Both the position numbers and the translations under genes were made by a program. 64,000 nt of DNA from Cryomorphaceae bacterium (GTDB lineage: Bacteria > Bacteroidota > Bacteroidia > Flavobacteriales > Schleiferiaceae): positions 8,885-72,884 of the forward strand of contig JAHEGI010000007.1 in assembly GCA_024639785.1 (NCBI GenBank), given 5' to 3'. Of this stretch, positions 17,875 through 26,690 are shown in pieces (positions within the stretch are counted from its first letter, which is position 1; every line of letters starts with the position of its first letter). The notes below the pieces were generated by a model. It saw nothing but the letters and a program-made list of their open reading frames with translations, made no database searches and was not told where the DNA came from.

Positions 17875-20612
17875 GCCTCATCGTCTTCGCCGAGGAAATC
17901 GGGTACGGAGAAGGGCTTGCTCGGATCCAGAATTGCCTCAATGAGCGGCCGAATGACGTGCAGTTCAAATTCCTCCAATGTACTTTGACTGATCCATGCT
18001 TCCCCCTGGTAGCTCAACCATGCCACGGGCTCCAACGGCTTGCGCATGGCGGCAATGCCCGCGCGATAGGGACCGTTGGCTACCTGCTTGGATAGTAGCC
18101 ACGCATAGGTAAATAGTTGCAAGGCTTTGGATTTTTTGGGCTCCAAAAGCTCGGTTAGATCCTTGACGCGCAGTTCGTAATCTTGAAAACTGCCCGATTT
18201 AAGATCCACGATGGCCCAGCCTTTCTCCCAGGCTTCGATGCGGTCTGCCTTTCCTTTGATTCGCACGTCACAGTCCTGAACAGAAAGGCGCGTCTCAATC
18301 GTTTCCTCCACCAAGTGTACATGCCATGGGCTGTCCCGATCTGAACCACTCTGGATGCGACGTCCTTCGGCATGGGCCCAATCTTCGGCCATTTTCTGAA
18401 GTACATGTCGTTCAATGATAAAGGGACCGGAAGTCAAGCGTCCAGGATGATACATTTCTATCCCCGCTTCTAGGGCATCAGGCACTCGTAGGGGGTCCCA
18501 CTGGCCTGTCTTCTGGTAATGTTTGAAAAGGTCCTCGTGCACATAATGGAGGACACTGCCCCGAATGTTAGCGGCCATGCGCTCCTCTACCGCCTCTTCT
18601 TCGTAAATACCCAAGACAAAGCGAACATAGAATTCAGCGGAGTCCCGTAAGAAGCTTCCCATACTGGAAGGACTTAGCCCCCGAGTATGTAACTGGCTTT
18701 TAACTTGGGATAGCACGGCCGGAGACTTGTCGATTTTCCACGCTTGATGCAAACGGGTTGGATCCATGGGGATTTGAATTCCGCGGTCTGTCCATTGAAT
18801 GCCCGGGTAGCGTGGAAATTCTACTTCCATCTGTGCGATAAAGCGACTCGCTTCCCCTTTCCCCATGCCATCGGATTCCCCATTGACAATAAAGAAAACT
18901 CGGCGAGCACGCTGCACAAGGCGATAAAGATGGTAGGCCATGATGGCTTCTCGGTCTTGAGGCAAGGGCATGCCATAAGCCCGGCGGACATCATGCGGCA
19001 GGAAGGAGGCCTCGTTGCGCCCTTTTGGTAGCACCCCTTCATTCATGGGGGCCAAGATGAGGGTGTCAAAGTCGAGGTTTCGCGTTTCAAGTAACCCAAG
19101 CATTTGCAGGCCATCAAAAGGCTCTCCATAGAAGTTGACCGGGCTTTCTTGAGCGAATTGCTTGAATAATCGCCGCAGGCTACCGAAACTCAGGACGTGA
19201 TCGGGAAGCCAAGTCTGCAGGCTATGCAAGGCGTTGAGGCATAAGCGCGCAGGTTCAGCTTCCCAGGCGGACCGCAAGGGCTGGATGTAGGCTTCCAAGG
19301 CCTGGGCGAGGTCTTTTAAAAAGGCCTTAGGTGCTTGATAATCTCCCCAAAGCTGGCCCCCGTCGCCAAGCATATCGAGCATTGCGGAAGAACGCCAATG
19401 GGCCCGTTTGCTCCGACGTAGTTTTTCGGCGACATGGAGCAAATTGGCTGGACCCGAATACATCGCTTGGCATACCGGATGGATGCAGGTCGCTTGAAGT
19501 AGTCGATAGGGATAGGTACCTTGACTTAATTCACGGGCTTCATGGAGTTGAAAAAAAGCGTCTAACCCAGCAAATGCTGCCGTGCTCATCAGAGGCATCC
19601 CCATGGTCACGTTGGCCTCTTCTAAACCCAGCGGAAGCGCTTGAAGGGCCGGAATCAACACCCCCTCATCCGCAAGGACCAAGCCGGTTCCCTGAAGGCT
19701 GGGATTTTCCTGGCGGAGTTGCTCAAGCACTTCACCTATGGTTTTAGCTACTCCAATGGCTCGATTGGCCCGAAGTACGGTAAACTCTGCTTGAGAAGTG
19801 GCAAACCATGCCGGGGGCTCCCGCAAATCGCTCGTGAGGCCGTCAGGCAATCGTTCTAGGTGCCCGCGAAGCGAAGCTCCTGCTTCATGCTGCGGGTTCA
19901 AAAGGTAGTGGGCATCCGCATCCCAAAAGGCTTGAGCGCCCACATGCAGATGCGCTGCGACCATTAAGGCTCGCTCAGAAGGGGTGAGGGCATTGAATCC
20001 CACAAAGTAGATTTGGTCTACCTCACTGCGTTGCATCCAGGCGAGTAAGGCCGGCTCGGATGGGCCATCTGGCGATGGGCTAGCCCGTTGAAATACCCCC
20101 CCCGGAGTGCTCCATCCTTTGGCTTCGAGTAGCTCGTGATAGCGGCGGTATAAATCAGGCATCTGACGCCACAATTCGAGCCGTCGCTGCATCAACTCAG
20201 TTGGCTCATCCAACCCCCAGTGGGCAAGGGCTTCAATTTCACGCATTTCACTGTAGGCCGCTGTTGCATCTACTCCATGGCGGTCCATTTCGCCAAAATC
20301 CCGCAAGACTGTCGGGGCCCAGCGCAGAAATTCCTCCAGTCCTTGGCTTCGGGATTGAAAAATCTCTTCGTGCGCCGCAAATAAAATGAGCAATTGATCC
20401 ATCGGCCGCGCGGCATCTCGCTGTGCGAGATCATGCATCACAGATTCAATGGGCCAAATCGCCGGCGACAGGGCGGCTTGTGTTAAATTTTTTTGGAAAG
20501 CATGTCGGAGCGCACGTTCTGCTCTGCGCGAGGGAAGGATGATTCCGGCGCGGTGCAAACGAGGGCTTTGGGCCGCGATTTCACGGGCCACCCGGTCTAA
20601 AAATGCTTCCAT
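17871..20612 (-). CDS. AddB-like PD-(D/E)XK nuclease / inactivated helicase
   Basis: 913 aa. The N-terminal region (RAGIILPSRRAERALRHAF) resembles the inactivated helicase half of AddB: no Walker A GKT is visible. The C-terminal region (about 660-890) is a RecB-type nuclease with GSVLHYVHEDLF, then IKGKADRIE and IVDLKSG, the metal-binding Asp and catalytic D-x-K. Such proteins process double-strand DNA ends with an AddA helicase-nuclease; no addA is adjacent here. It begins 12 bp after nadD and probably belongs to the gluQRS-yicC-gmk-nadD transcript. Confidence 0.8.
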   Translation of the reverse strand: MEAFLDRVAREIAAQSPRLHRAGIILPSRRAERALRHAFQKNLTQAALSPAIWPIESVMHDLAQRDAARPMDQLLILFAAHEEIFQSRSQGLEEFLRWAPTVLRDFGEMDRHGVDATAAYSEMREIEALAHWGLDEPTELMQRRLELWRQMPDLYRRYHELLEAKGWSTPGGVFQRASPSPDGPSEPALLAWMQRSEVDQIYFVGFNALTPSERALMVAAHLHVGAQAFWDADAHYLLNPQHEAGASLRGHLERLPDGLTSDLREPPAWFATSQAEFTVLRANRAIGVAKTIGEVLEQLRQENPSLQGTGLVLADEGVLIPALQALPLGLEEANVTMGMPLMSTAAFAGLDAFFQLHEARELSQGTYPYRLLQATCIHPVCQAMYSGPANLLHVAEKLRRSKRAHWRSSAMLDMLGDGGQLWGDYQAPKAFLKDLAQALEAYIQPLRSAWEAEPARLCLNALHSLQTWLPDHVLSFGSLRRLFKQFAQESPVNFYGEPFDGLQMLGLLETRNLDFDTLILAPMNEGVLPKGRNEASFLPHDVRRAYGMPLPQDREAIMAYHLYRLVQRARRVFFIVNGESDGMGKGEASRFIAQMEVEFPRYPGIQWTDRGIQIPMDPTRLHQAWKIDKSPAVLSQVKSQLHTRGLSPSSMGSFLRDSAEFYVRFVLGIYEEEAVEERMAANIRGSVLHYVHEDLFKHYQKTGQWDPLRVPDALEAGIEMYHPGRLTSGPFIIERHVLQKMAEDWAHAEGRRIQSGSDRDSPWHVHLVEETIETRLSVQDCDVRIKGKADRIEAWEKGWAIVDLKSGSFQDYELRVKDLTELLEPKKSKALQLFTYAWLLSKQVANGPYRAGIAAMRKPLEPVAWLSYQGEAWISQSTLEEFELHVIRPLIEAILDPSKPFSVPDFLGEDDEA

Positions 20613-20624
20613 TCTATGCGTAGC

Positions 20625-21206
20625 TCAGCGATAGTGCTGCTGAGCTTCAATATACGCCGCAACCTCGGGAGGCAGATCATCCCGTGCGTCGTCATTCATG
20701 CCCAATCGTTCCCGAATTTCCGTCGCACTGCGATCCATTAATGGCGCGTCCATGAGGTGAATTTTGGGATGGTGAATCCACTCAAAGGTGGGAGGTATTT
20801 CCGCTTCAGGGCGAGGATAAACAAGGACATCCACCATGTCTAAGATGGCTTCAGGGCTTTTCCATCGAGGAAAGCTCAGCAAGTTGTCCGCTCCCATCAT
20901 TAGATAAAATCTTCTATCCGGGTAGCGCGCCTGAAATGCTTGGAGGCTGTCTACGGTATAATTCGGTTGAGGCAAGGAGAACTCCAAATCGGAGGCCAAC
21001 AGCTGGGGCATGGCGGCTGTTGCGAGCTGAACCATGTGCAAGCGCTCGGGTCCGTCGAGTAATTCTTCTTTGTCTTTGTGTGGATTGTGGGGGGTGACCA
21101 CAAACCAAACTTCATCGAGGGCCTTCCATTCGGCCAGGCTTTGGGCCAAGATTAAGTGGCTACGATGAATGGGGTTGTAGGTCCCAAATAGTAGCCCGGT
21201 TTTCAT
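20625..21206 (-). CDS. nadD: Nicotinate-nucleotide adenylyltransferase
   Basis: 193 aa; adenylates nicotinate mononucleotide in NAD synthesis. The N-terminus MKTGLLFGTYNPIHRSHLI has the nucleotidyltransferase phosphate-binding segment, but the usual (H/T)xGH reads HRSH, with Ser in place of Gly. YLMMGADNLLSFPRW and the C-terminal SATEIRERL (normally SSTxIR) are as expected. It overlaps the gmk stop by 4 nt (ATGA). Confidence 0.92.
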   Translation of the reverse strand: MKTGLLFGTYNPIHRSHLILAQSLAEWKALDEVWFVVTPHNPHKDKEELLDGPERLHMVQLATAAMPQLLASDLEFSLPQPNYTVDSLQAFQARYPDRRFYLMMGADNLLSFPRWKSPEAILDMVDVLVYPRPEAEIPPTFEWIHHPKIHLMDAPLMDRSATEIRERLGMNDDARDDLPPEVAAYIEAQQHYR

Positions 21207-21763
21207 GAGGCGAGGAAAGGGCCGACGAGGCGCTTTAATTCTGCATAGGCGCGGTCCAAATCATCGTTGACAATGCAATGATCAAACGACGAGGCGGTGG
21301 CAAGCTCTTGCTCTGCTTTGGCCAGGCGCATGGCGATTTTATCATCGCTTTCCGTGCCTCGTCCACGCAATCGCTGCTCGAGTACTTCCAGTGAGGGCGC
21401 CTGAATAAACAACGCTAGGCAGGCCTCCGGGTGCTTTCGCTTCAATCGCAGACCTCCGGCCACATCAATGTCAAAAACGGCGGTCTTGCCTTCGTTCTCA
21501 ATGCGAAGGACTTCCGATTGGAGCGACCCATAAAAGGTGCCAGAGTATACTTCTTCCCACTCCAAAAAATCCTTGGATTCTATGCGCTGGGCGAACTCCT
21601 CTTTGGAAATGAAGTAATAATCGACGCCATCCACCTCTTGGCCGCGAGGGCTGCGACTTGTAGCAGAAATGCTAAAAGCCAAATTCGGAAAGTCCGACAT
21701 CAAGCGACGCACCAACGTGGTTTTTCCAGAGCCGGAAGGAGCCGAAAGGACGAGCAATTTCAT
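21203..21763 (-). CDS. gmk: Guanylate kinase
   Basis: 186 aa; phosphorylates GMP to GDP. P-loop LSAPSGSGKTTLVRRL (residues 6-21). GMP-binding region: SATSRSPRGQEVDGVDYYF near residue 34, and FLEWEEVYSGTFYGS. It overlaps yicC upstream and nadD downstream by 4 nt each (ATGA junctions), so the chain is translationally coupled. Confidence 0.96.
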   Translation of the reverse strand: MKLLVLSAPSGSGKTTLVRRLMSDFPNLAFSISATSRSPRGQEVDGVDYYFISKEEFAQRIESKDFLEWEEVYSGTFYGSLQSEVLRIENEGKTAVFDIDVAGGLRLKRKHPEACLALFIQAPSLEVLEQRLRGRGTESDDKIAMRLAKAEQELATASSFDHCIVNDDLDRAYAELKRLVGPFLAS

Positions 21764-22602
21764 AATACGTTCAGGCTCTGCTCTTTGATTTTTTCGAGCT
21801 CCTCTTTCATCTGCACTACGACGCGCTGCATCGGGGCATGATTGGATTTGCTGCCGAGCGTATTCACTTCGCGTCCAATTTCTTGGCTGATAAAGCCGAG
21901 TTTTCGTCCTTGGCCTTCGCGCATCGCCTCTAAGAAATGGCTCAAATGGGCCTGTAATCGGACCTTTTCTTCATTGACGTCGAGTTTCTCGAGGTAATAA
22001 ATCAACTCTTGTTCATACCGACTGGAATCGTGTTCAATGCCTTCCAAGCCGCGCTGCAAACGGGCTTTGAGTTGTGAAACGCGCTCTTCCTCCATCGCGG
22101 GCACTTGGTCGAGGCCCTGCTGAATGGCTTCAATGTTTGCCTTCAAATCCAAAGAAAGCGCCTCGCCTTCTCGGAGTCGAAAGTGATCAAAATCATGTAA
22201 TGCGGCCTCCATAGCGTCTTCGATGGCGGCCCATTCTTCGGCGTGAATTTCCTCTGAAACGGAAGGTGCGGGCAAGCGCAGTGCCATGGCCAGAAGGTCA
22301 CCGCGAGATACGGCCTCCCCAGCGATTTCCTGAAGGGATTTCATGGCTTTCTCCAGCCATTCGGCTTGAATGCCCTGGGCTTCATGCCCAAGTGCTTCTC
22401 GATGAATGTTGACATCTACCTTGCCTCGAACACAGGACTCCCCAAGTTTCTTGCGCCAGTCCATCTCGCGCTCTCGGTAGGCCGAGGGATATCGCAAAGA
22501 GAGGTCTAGCCCTTTACTGTTTAGGGATCGGATTTCAATGTTGATTCGAGCGGCGGCACATTCTGCCGTCCCCTTTCCGAATCCAGTCATGGAGCGCATC
22601 AT
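21760..22602 (-). CDS. YicC family endoribonuclease-like protein
   Basis: 280 aa from the ATG at 22600-22602, which overlaps the gluQRS stop as ATGA. It begins MMRSMTGFGKG, the YicC N-terminal signature, and ends with the DUF1732 domain (GFISQEIGREVNTLGSKSNH, then VVQMKEELEKIKEQSLNVL). The middle is charged and probably coiled. Family members in E. coli and other bacteria have been linked to RNA decay. Its neighbour gmk is a very widespread partner. Confidence 0.93.
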   Translation of the reverse strand: MMRSMTGFGKGTAECAAARINIEIRSLNSKGLDLSLRYPSAYREREMDWRKKLGESCVRGKVDVNIHREALGHEAQGIQAEWLEKAMKSLQEIAGEAVSRGDLLAMALRLPAPSVSEEIHAEEWAAIEDAMEAALHDFDHFRLREGEALSLDLKANIEAIQQGLDQVPAMEEERVSQLKARLQRGLEGIEHDSSRYEQELIYYLEKLDVNEEKVRLQAHLSHFLEAMREGQGRKLGFISQEIGREVNTLGSKSNHAPMQRVVVQMKEELEKIKEQSLNVL

Positions 22603-23438
22603 GCCCACAAAGGTAGAACCTCTGCGTGACTGACAGGCTCCTTTCGCAGAGGCTGGGTATTATACGCGGTCAAAAGATCCTCAGGATGGCAAGGGGAGGG
22701 TTCAGGGATGTACCCTAATGCCGCCGCGATCTGGCCTAATAATTCTTCGGCACTCCAGCCTTTTTCACGGAGTGACCGAAGGCTCATCGCACCATGTCGC
22801 TTAGAAAGCCTTTGGGTATCGGGCCCAAGCCAAAGCGGTGCATGCAGGCAAGAAGGCGACGCGTAGCCCAGGGCCTGATGGAGAAAAGCTTGGGAGGATT
22901 CGCTATCGGCTAAGTCTTGGCCCCGAAGCACGTGAGTAACCCCTTGGTCCCCATCATCGACTACGACGGCCAAAGGATAACCCCAGGCCCCATCCGCCCG
23001 CCGCAAGACCAAGGCCTCGGCGGTATAGCGCAACCGCATCGCCACGGCCCCGTCGAAAGGAAATCCCTTATCCGCACAGGTTCCAGGGTAGTTGCCCCAA
23101 GCCTCATGAGGAGCGCGAACGGCCTCTTCCATGTCTTTTCGGCGACAGCGGCAGGCAAAAATTAGCCCGGCAGATTGCAGTTTGCTCAAGGCTTCCTGGT
23201 AGGCCTCTCCGCGGGTGGATTGGGGAGCTACCTCTCGGTCCCAATTCAAACCGAGCCACCTCAAATCTTCCCGCCAGGCCTCGGCGAAGCTGGCTTTGCA
23301 GCGCTGGCGGTCCACGTCTTCCATGCGGAGAAGCAGCTGACCTCCGGTCGCACGCACTTGAAGCCAGGCAAGCAAATACGTAGAGGCATGACCTAAATGC
23401 ATGTAGCCAGATGGGGAAGGGGCAAAACGGCCTATCAT
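22599..23438 (-). CDS. gluQ: Glutamyl-Q tRNA(Asp) synthetase
   Basis: 279 aa, a truncated GluRS paralogue that attaches glutamate to queuosine of tRNA(Asp). It begins MIGRFAPSPSGYMHLGHAS, containing the HxGH class I motif. The zinc site is suggested by FACRCRRKD with NYPGTCADKG. The KMSKS equivalent is RLSKRHGA. The anticodon-binding half of GluRS is absent, as required for this family. The frame is open to 23510, but ATG 23438 starts at the conserved N-terminus, 4 nt after a -7-like TACTTTCA. Confidence 0.92.
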   Translation of the reverse strand: MIGRFAPSPSGYMHLGHASTYLLAWLQVRATGGQLLLRMEDVDRQRCKASFAEAWREDLRWLGLNWDREVAPQSTRGEAYQEALSKLQSAGLIFACRCRRKDMEEAVRAPHEAWGNYPGTCADKGFPFDGAVAMRLRYTAEALVLRRADGAWGYPLAVVVDDGDQGVTHVLRGQDLADSESSQAFLHQALGYASPSCLHAPLWLGPDTQRLSKRHGAMSLRSLREKGWSAEELLGQIAAALGYIPEPSPCHPEDLLTAYNTQPLRKEPVSHAEVLPLWA

Positions 23439-23465
23439 GTCATGAAAGTACAACGCCTTGGTCGC

Positions 23466-23473
23466 TACCTTCG
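23466..23473 (+). promoter_or_regulatory. -7-like element for the PLP enzyme gene
   Basis: TACCTTCG, then TAGCT, then ATG 23479. The whole CTACCTTCGTAGCTATG string is identical to that before pepA. The gap to divergent gluQRS is only 40 bp, too short for a SAM riboswitch. Confidence 0.45.
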
Positions 23474-23478
23474 TAGCT

Positions 23479-24636
23479 ATGGACTCAGAACACTTCGGCA
23501 CACGTGCCATTCACGGTGGACAGCATCCTGACCCCAGCACGGGCGCAGTGATGCCTCCTATCTATCAAACGTCTACCTATGCCCAAAAGGCGCCAGGGGA
23601 TCACCAGGGCTACGAATACAGCCGCACTCAAAATCCCACGCGCCATGCGTTAGAGCGCTCGTTGGCATCGATTGAAGGGGGCAGTCACGGCTTGGCCTTT
23701 GGCAGCGGCTTGGCCGCGGTGGATGCTTGCATGAAGTTGCTGTCTCCAGGCGACGAAGTGATTTCGACCAACGACCTCTATGGCGGCACCTACCGCCAGT
23801 TTGTGAAAGTTTACGAGAAGTACGGCCTGAAGTTCCATTTCACGCCCATGGGCCATGCGGCCGACGTGGCGTCCCTGGTTTCGGCCAATACCAAAATGAT
23901 TTGGGTAGAAACCCCAACCAATCCAATGCTCAATGTGATTGACATCGCAGCGATGGCGCGCATTGCCAAAGAGGCTGGAGCCTTACTCGTCGTGGATAAC
24001 ACGTTTGCTACGCCATACTTACAGCAACCGATTGCTCTCGGCGCGGATATCGTACTTCATTCCGCTACGAAATATCTAGGCGGGCATAGCGATCTGGTTT
24101 TAGGCGCGCTGGTTGTGCATGACGACGCCTTGGCGGAGAAATTGTATTTCATTCAAAACGCCACGGGCGCTGTCTGCGGCCCGATGGACAGCTTTTTGGC
24201 TTTACGAGGCATCAAAACCTTGCATGTCCGCATGGATCGACACATGCAAAATGCCGCTGCGATTGCGGACTTCTTGAAAGGGCACCCGGCCGTTTCTGCG
24301 GTGGTCTACCCGGGATTTGAAGATCACCCTGGACATGCCATTGCCAAGGCCCAGATGTCTGGCTTTGGTGGGATGATTTCTTTTCGCGTGGCTTCAGATT
24401 CTTTTCAGGACGCATCTAAAGTGGTCAGTCACTTAAAGCTATTTACTCTGGCTGAATCCCTCGGTGGAGTGGAATCCCTCAGTGGACACCCAGCTTCGAT
24501 GACCCATGCATCCATCCCAAAGGATCAGCGCGAGGCAAGCGGAATTACAGATGGCCTCATCCGACTGAGTGTTGGAATTGAGGATGTTCGGGATTTAAAA
24601 GCGGACTTAGACGCCGCACTTTCCCTACTTTTATAA
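23479..24636 (+). CDS. Cys/Met metabolism PLP enzyme (cystathionine gamma-synthase / gamma-lyase family)
   Basis: 385 aa. Family signature: SATKYLGGHSDLVLGALVV near residue 200, where the Lys binds PLP. Also seen are the PLP-phosphate region FGSGLAAVDA, DNTFATPYLQQP and the C-terminal SLGGVESLSGHPASMTH. It acts in transsulfuration: cystathionine synthesis or cleavage, or methionine gamma-lyase. The three activities cannot be separated with confidence by eye. The start at 23479 is preferred over 23458 because MDSEHFGTRAIHGGQ is the usual N-terminus. trkA follows 4 bp downstream. Confidence 0.9.
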   Translation: MDSEHFGTRAIHGGQHPDPSTGAVMPPIYQTSTYAQKAPGDHQGYEYSRTQNPTRHALERSLASIEGGSHGLAFGSGLAAVDACMKLLSPGDEVISTNDLYGGTYRQFVKVYEKYGLKFHFTPMGHAADVASLVSANTKMIWVETPTNPMLNVIDIAAMARIAKEAGALLVVDNTFATPYLQQPIALGADIVLHSATKYLGGHSDLVLGALVVHDDALAEKLYFIQNATGAVCGPMDSFLALRGIKTLHVRMDRHMQNAAAIADFLKGHPAVSAVVYPGFEDHPGHAIAKAQMSGFGGMISFRVASDSFQDASKVVSHLKLFTLAESLGGVESLSGHPASMTHASIPKDQREASGITDGLIRLSVGIEDVRDLKADLDAALSLLL

Positions 24637-24640
24637 TATT

Positions 24641-25309
24641 ATGGCGGACAAATTCGCAGTGATAGGTCTGGGCCAGTTTGGCTCAGCCATCTGTAAAAAG
24701 CTCTCAGAGAAGGGCGCTGAAGTCATCGCAATTGATATTGACGAGGACAAAGTAGATGAAATTAAAGACCATGTAGCCTATGCAGTTCAGCTAGACTCCA
24801 CGGATTTGAGAGCATTACAATCTCAAAACATTTCGGAAATGGACGCCGTGGTGGTGTCGATTGGCCAAAACTTTGAGGGAATGCTTTTGACCACGGTCAA
24901 GCTCATGGAGCTTGGGGTGAAACGGCTTATCGCTCGGGCGCAAGGAGAAACACAACGCAAGATTCTTGAGAAGTTAGGAGTCACCGAAATCCTATCTCCA
25001 GAGGAGGAAGTTGGCAAGAACGTTGCCGAGCGATTGATGAATCCATCGATGCTCATGTGCGTCCAATTGCCGGATAATTATGAAATCGTTGAAATTGCGG
25101 CCCCGAAGAATATCATTGGCCGCACGATCGAAGACATTGGTCTGTTGCCTAAGTACCGCCTAAATATTGTTACGCTCATTGAACGTAAAGATGGCGAGCC
25201 GCACATTAAGGGCGTCCCCATGCCCGATGTGCTTATTGAAGAAAACGACGAGCTGGTCGTATTTGGCCTGACCAAAGACGTTGAGCGCTTTATTGATATC
25301 AATGGGTAA
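24641..25309 (+). CDS. TrkA/KtrA-type potassium-uptake regulatory subunit (RCK protein)
   Basis: 222 aa. The RCK-N Rossmann domain begins FAVIGLGQFGSAICKKL (residues 4-20), with the acidic residue after beta-2 in VIAIDIDEDK. The RCK-C domain covers about residues 140-222. It gates a membrane K+ transporter in response to NAD(H), ATP or ADP. The membrane partner (TrkH/KtrB) is not in the window. It starts 4 bp after the PLP enzyme and overlaps the next lipoprotein gene by 8 bp, joining it to the blh region. Confidence 0.92.
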   Translation: MADKFAVIGLGQFGSAICKKLSEKGAEVIAIDIDEDKVDEIKDHVAYAVQLDSTDLRALQSQNISEMDAVVVSIGQNFEGMLLTTVKLMELGVKRLIARAQGETQRKILEKLGVTEILSPEEEVGKNVAERLMNPSMLMCVQLPDNYEIVEIAAPKNIIGRTIEDIGLLPKYRLNIVTLIERKDGEPHIKGVPMPDVLIEENDELVVFGLTKDVERFIDING

Positions 25310-25826
25310 GGCTGGCTGGCTGGCGATGGCCGCATTCACAGCTATGCTAGGCGTAGCGTGTGATCCAGATCCCAAACCGGATCCGCTACCTCCATTGGCC
25401 ACTGGGCCTTTCGAGCCTCGATTGAAAGAGGGATGGCGCGTCCATGCGGTTTCCTACGAGGGCACGATGCCCAACCCCTTCGATAGCACCACCACAGCAC
25501 AGTTCAAAGGTGAGGCCTACGATGTGGGCGGTGAATTCACGTTCACAGATCGCAACGATTCTGCCCTGGTCCACTATCGCATTGACTTTATGGCGGATTT
25601 GCTCGCTGGCATGGTCCCCTTGCATTACACTAAGGAGGGTGATGGTATTTGGAGCTACGATAGTTCGATCAAGACTTTGTGGTTTTATGCTTTTCCGGAT
25701 ACCCTGGAGTTTGTGGTCGACTATGACGCCGACACGTTACAGCTTTGGCATTCGAACGTCATCATTGACTATCCGGCCATGAACATCACGCTTCCAACGC
25801 GTATGGACATCGAACTCCGGAAGTAA
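25302..25826 (+). CDS. Lipoprotein of unknown function, beta-rich, next to blh
   Basis: 174 aa from ATG 25302, which overlaps the trkA stop by 8 nt. The N-terminus MGKAGWLAMAAFTAMLGVAC ends in a lipobox (LGVAC), so a lipid-anchored envelope protein is expected; DPDPKPDPLPP follows as a linker. The rest is dominated by alternating hydrophobic strands (for example WSYDSSIKTLWFYAF and DTLEFVVDYDADTLQLW). This resembles lipocalin-like lipoproteins of Bacteroidota, but that is a weak, by-eye impression. The stop (25824-25826) directly abuts the blh ATG, so the two are almost certainly translated from one mRNA. Confidence 0.72.
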   Translation: MGKAGWLAMAAFTAMLGVACDPDPKPDPLPPLATGPFEPRLKEGWRVHAVSYEGTMPNPFDSTTTAQFKGEAYDVGGEFTFTDRNDSALVHYRIDFMADLLAGMVPLHYTKEGDGIWSYDSSIKTLWFYAFPDTLEFVVDYDADTLQLWHSNVIIDYPAMNITLPTRMDIELRK

Positions 25827-26690
25827 ATGAACCTTCGCCAGCTTGTTAGCGAAAGCAACTTCATTCCCATGCTGGCCTCTGTGGGCGCTTTGTTTGCCTA
25901 TTCGTGGTGGACAGGGTCTTCCAACAATCCGTGGATTTTACTCATAGGCATCGCTGCTGGGATGCCCCATGGCGCCACCGATTTATTAGGTGAGTCTTCG
26001 CCTTGGAATGTTCGCGCGGCTCTCTTTTATGGATTGAGCATTGCCTTGCTCTATCTGAGCTGGACCTTTTGGCCAGGCTTTACCCTTGGATTGTTTTTGG
26101 TGGTCAGTATCGTTCATTTTGGGACCGAGGATGCGCTATCTGCACAATGGTCCTGGCTGCATGCGCATGAATCGGTGGTGCGCGGTAGCTTGGTGGTTTT
26201 ATTGCCTTCACTTTTTTACCGAGAGGAAGTCATCGAGCTTTTCTATCTCGTTTCTGGGGCCGATTGGTCCGGGATTCTGGCCCCTGAAGTGGTGAAAATG
26301 GGCTTGAATATTTGGTTTATTGGCCTCTTCACGCTCTTTGGCCACGCGGCTACGCAGTGGTCTTCGTGGGAGCGGGTGCTTCAAACGTTTTTGGAGCTGG
26401 GCTTGCTCGTGATCGTATTCCGAATCGTACACCCACTCGAGGCCTTTGTGGTCTACTTTGTGGCCGGCCATTCGCTCCGAACGGCCCATAAGCTGCGCCA
26501 TGTTCTGCGCGCACATGCGCTGCCGGTCCTGGCCCTGACGCTGGCCACCTTTGGGGCGGCCGCTCTCTATCATTTCTATGTGCCCACCCAGTTGGAGGTG
26601 GATGGCCAGATGGTTCGGACCGCCTTTGTGGCGCTTTCGCTCTTTGCGATTCCGCACGCGGTCTGGAGGACCTACGCGATTTTTAAGTAA
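25827..26690 (+). CDS. blh: Brp/Blh family beta-carotene 15,15'-dioxygenase
   Basis: 287-aa integral membrane enzyme that cleaves beta-carotene into two retinals, the chromophore of rhodopsin. Conserved His-containing motifs are visible: GMPHGATD (near residue 46), IVHFGTEDA (near 92), GHSLRTAH (near 214) and IPHAVW near the C-terminus. These presumably hold the iron. About seven hydrophobic segments are present. It follows the lipoprotein with no gap, and the rhodopsin gene begins 258 bp downstream, the usual blh-rhodopsin pairing. Confidence 0.95.
   Translation: MNLRQLVSESNFIPMLASVGALFAYSWWTGSSNNPWILLIGIAAGMPHGATDLLGESSPWNVRAALFYGLSIALLYLSWTFWPGFTLGLFLVVSIVHFGTEDALSAQWSWLHAHESVVRGSLVVLLPSLFYREEVIELFYLVSGADWSGILAPEVVKMGLNIWFIGLFTLFGHAATQWSSWERVLQTFLELGLLVIVFRIVHPLEAFVVYFVAGHSLRTAHKLRHVLRAHALPVLALTLATFGAAALYHFYVPTQLEVDGQMVRTAFVALSLFAIPHAVWRTYAIFK

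Noticed and set aside
23439-23478. Possible SAM riboswitch ahead of the Cys/Met enzyme
   Set aside because: Only 40 bp separate the divergent starts, and a -7-like element occupies the last part.
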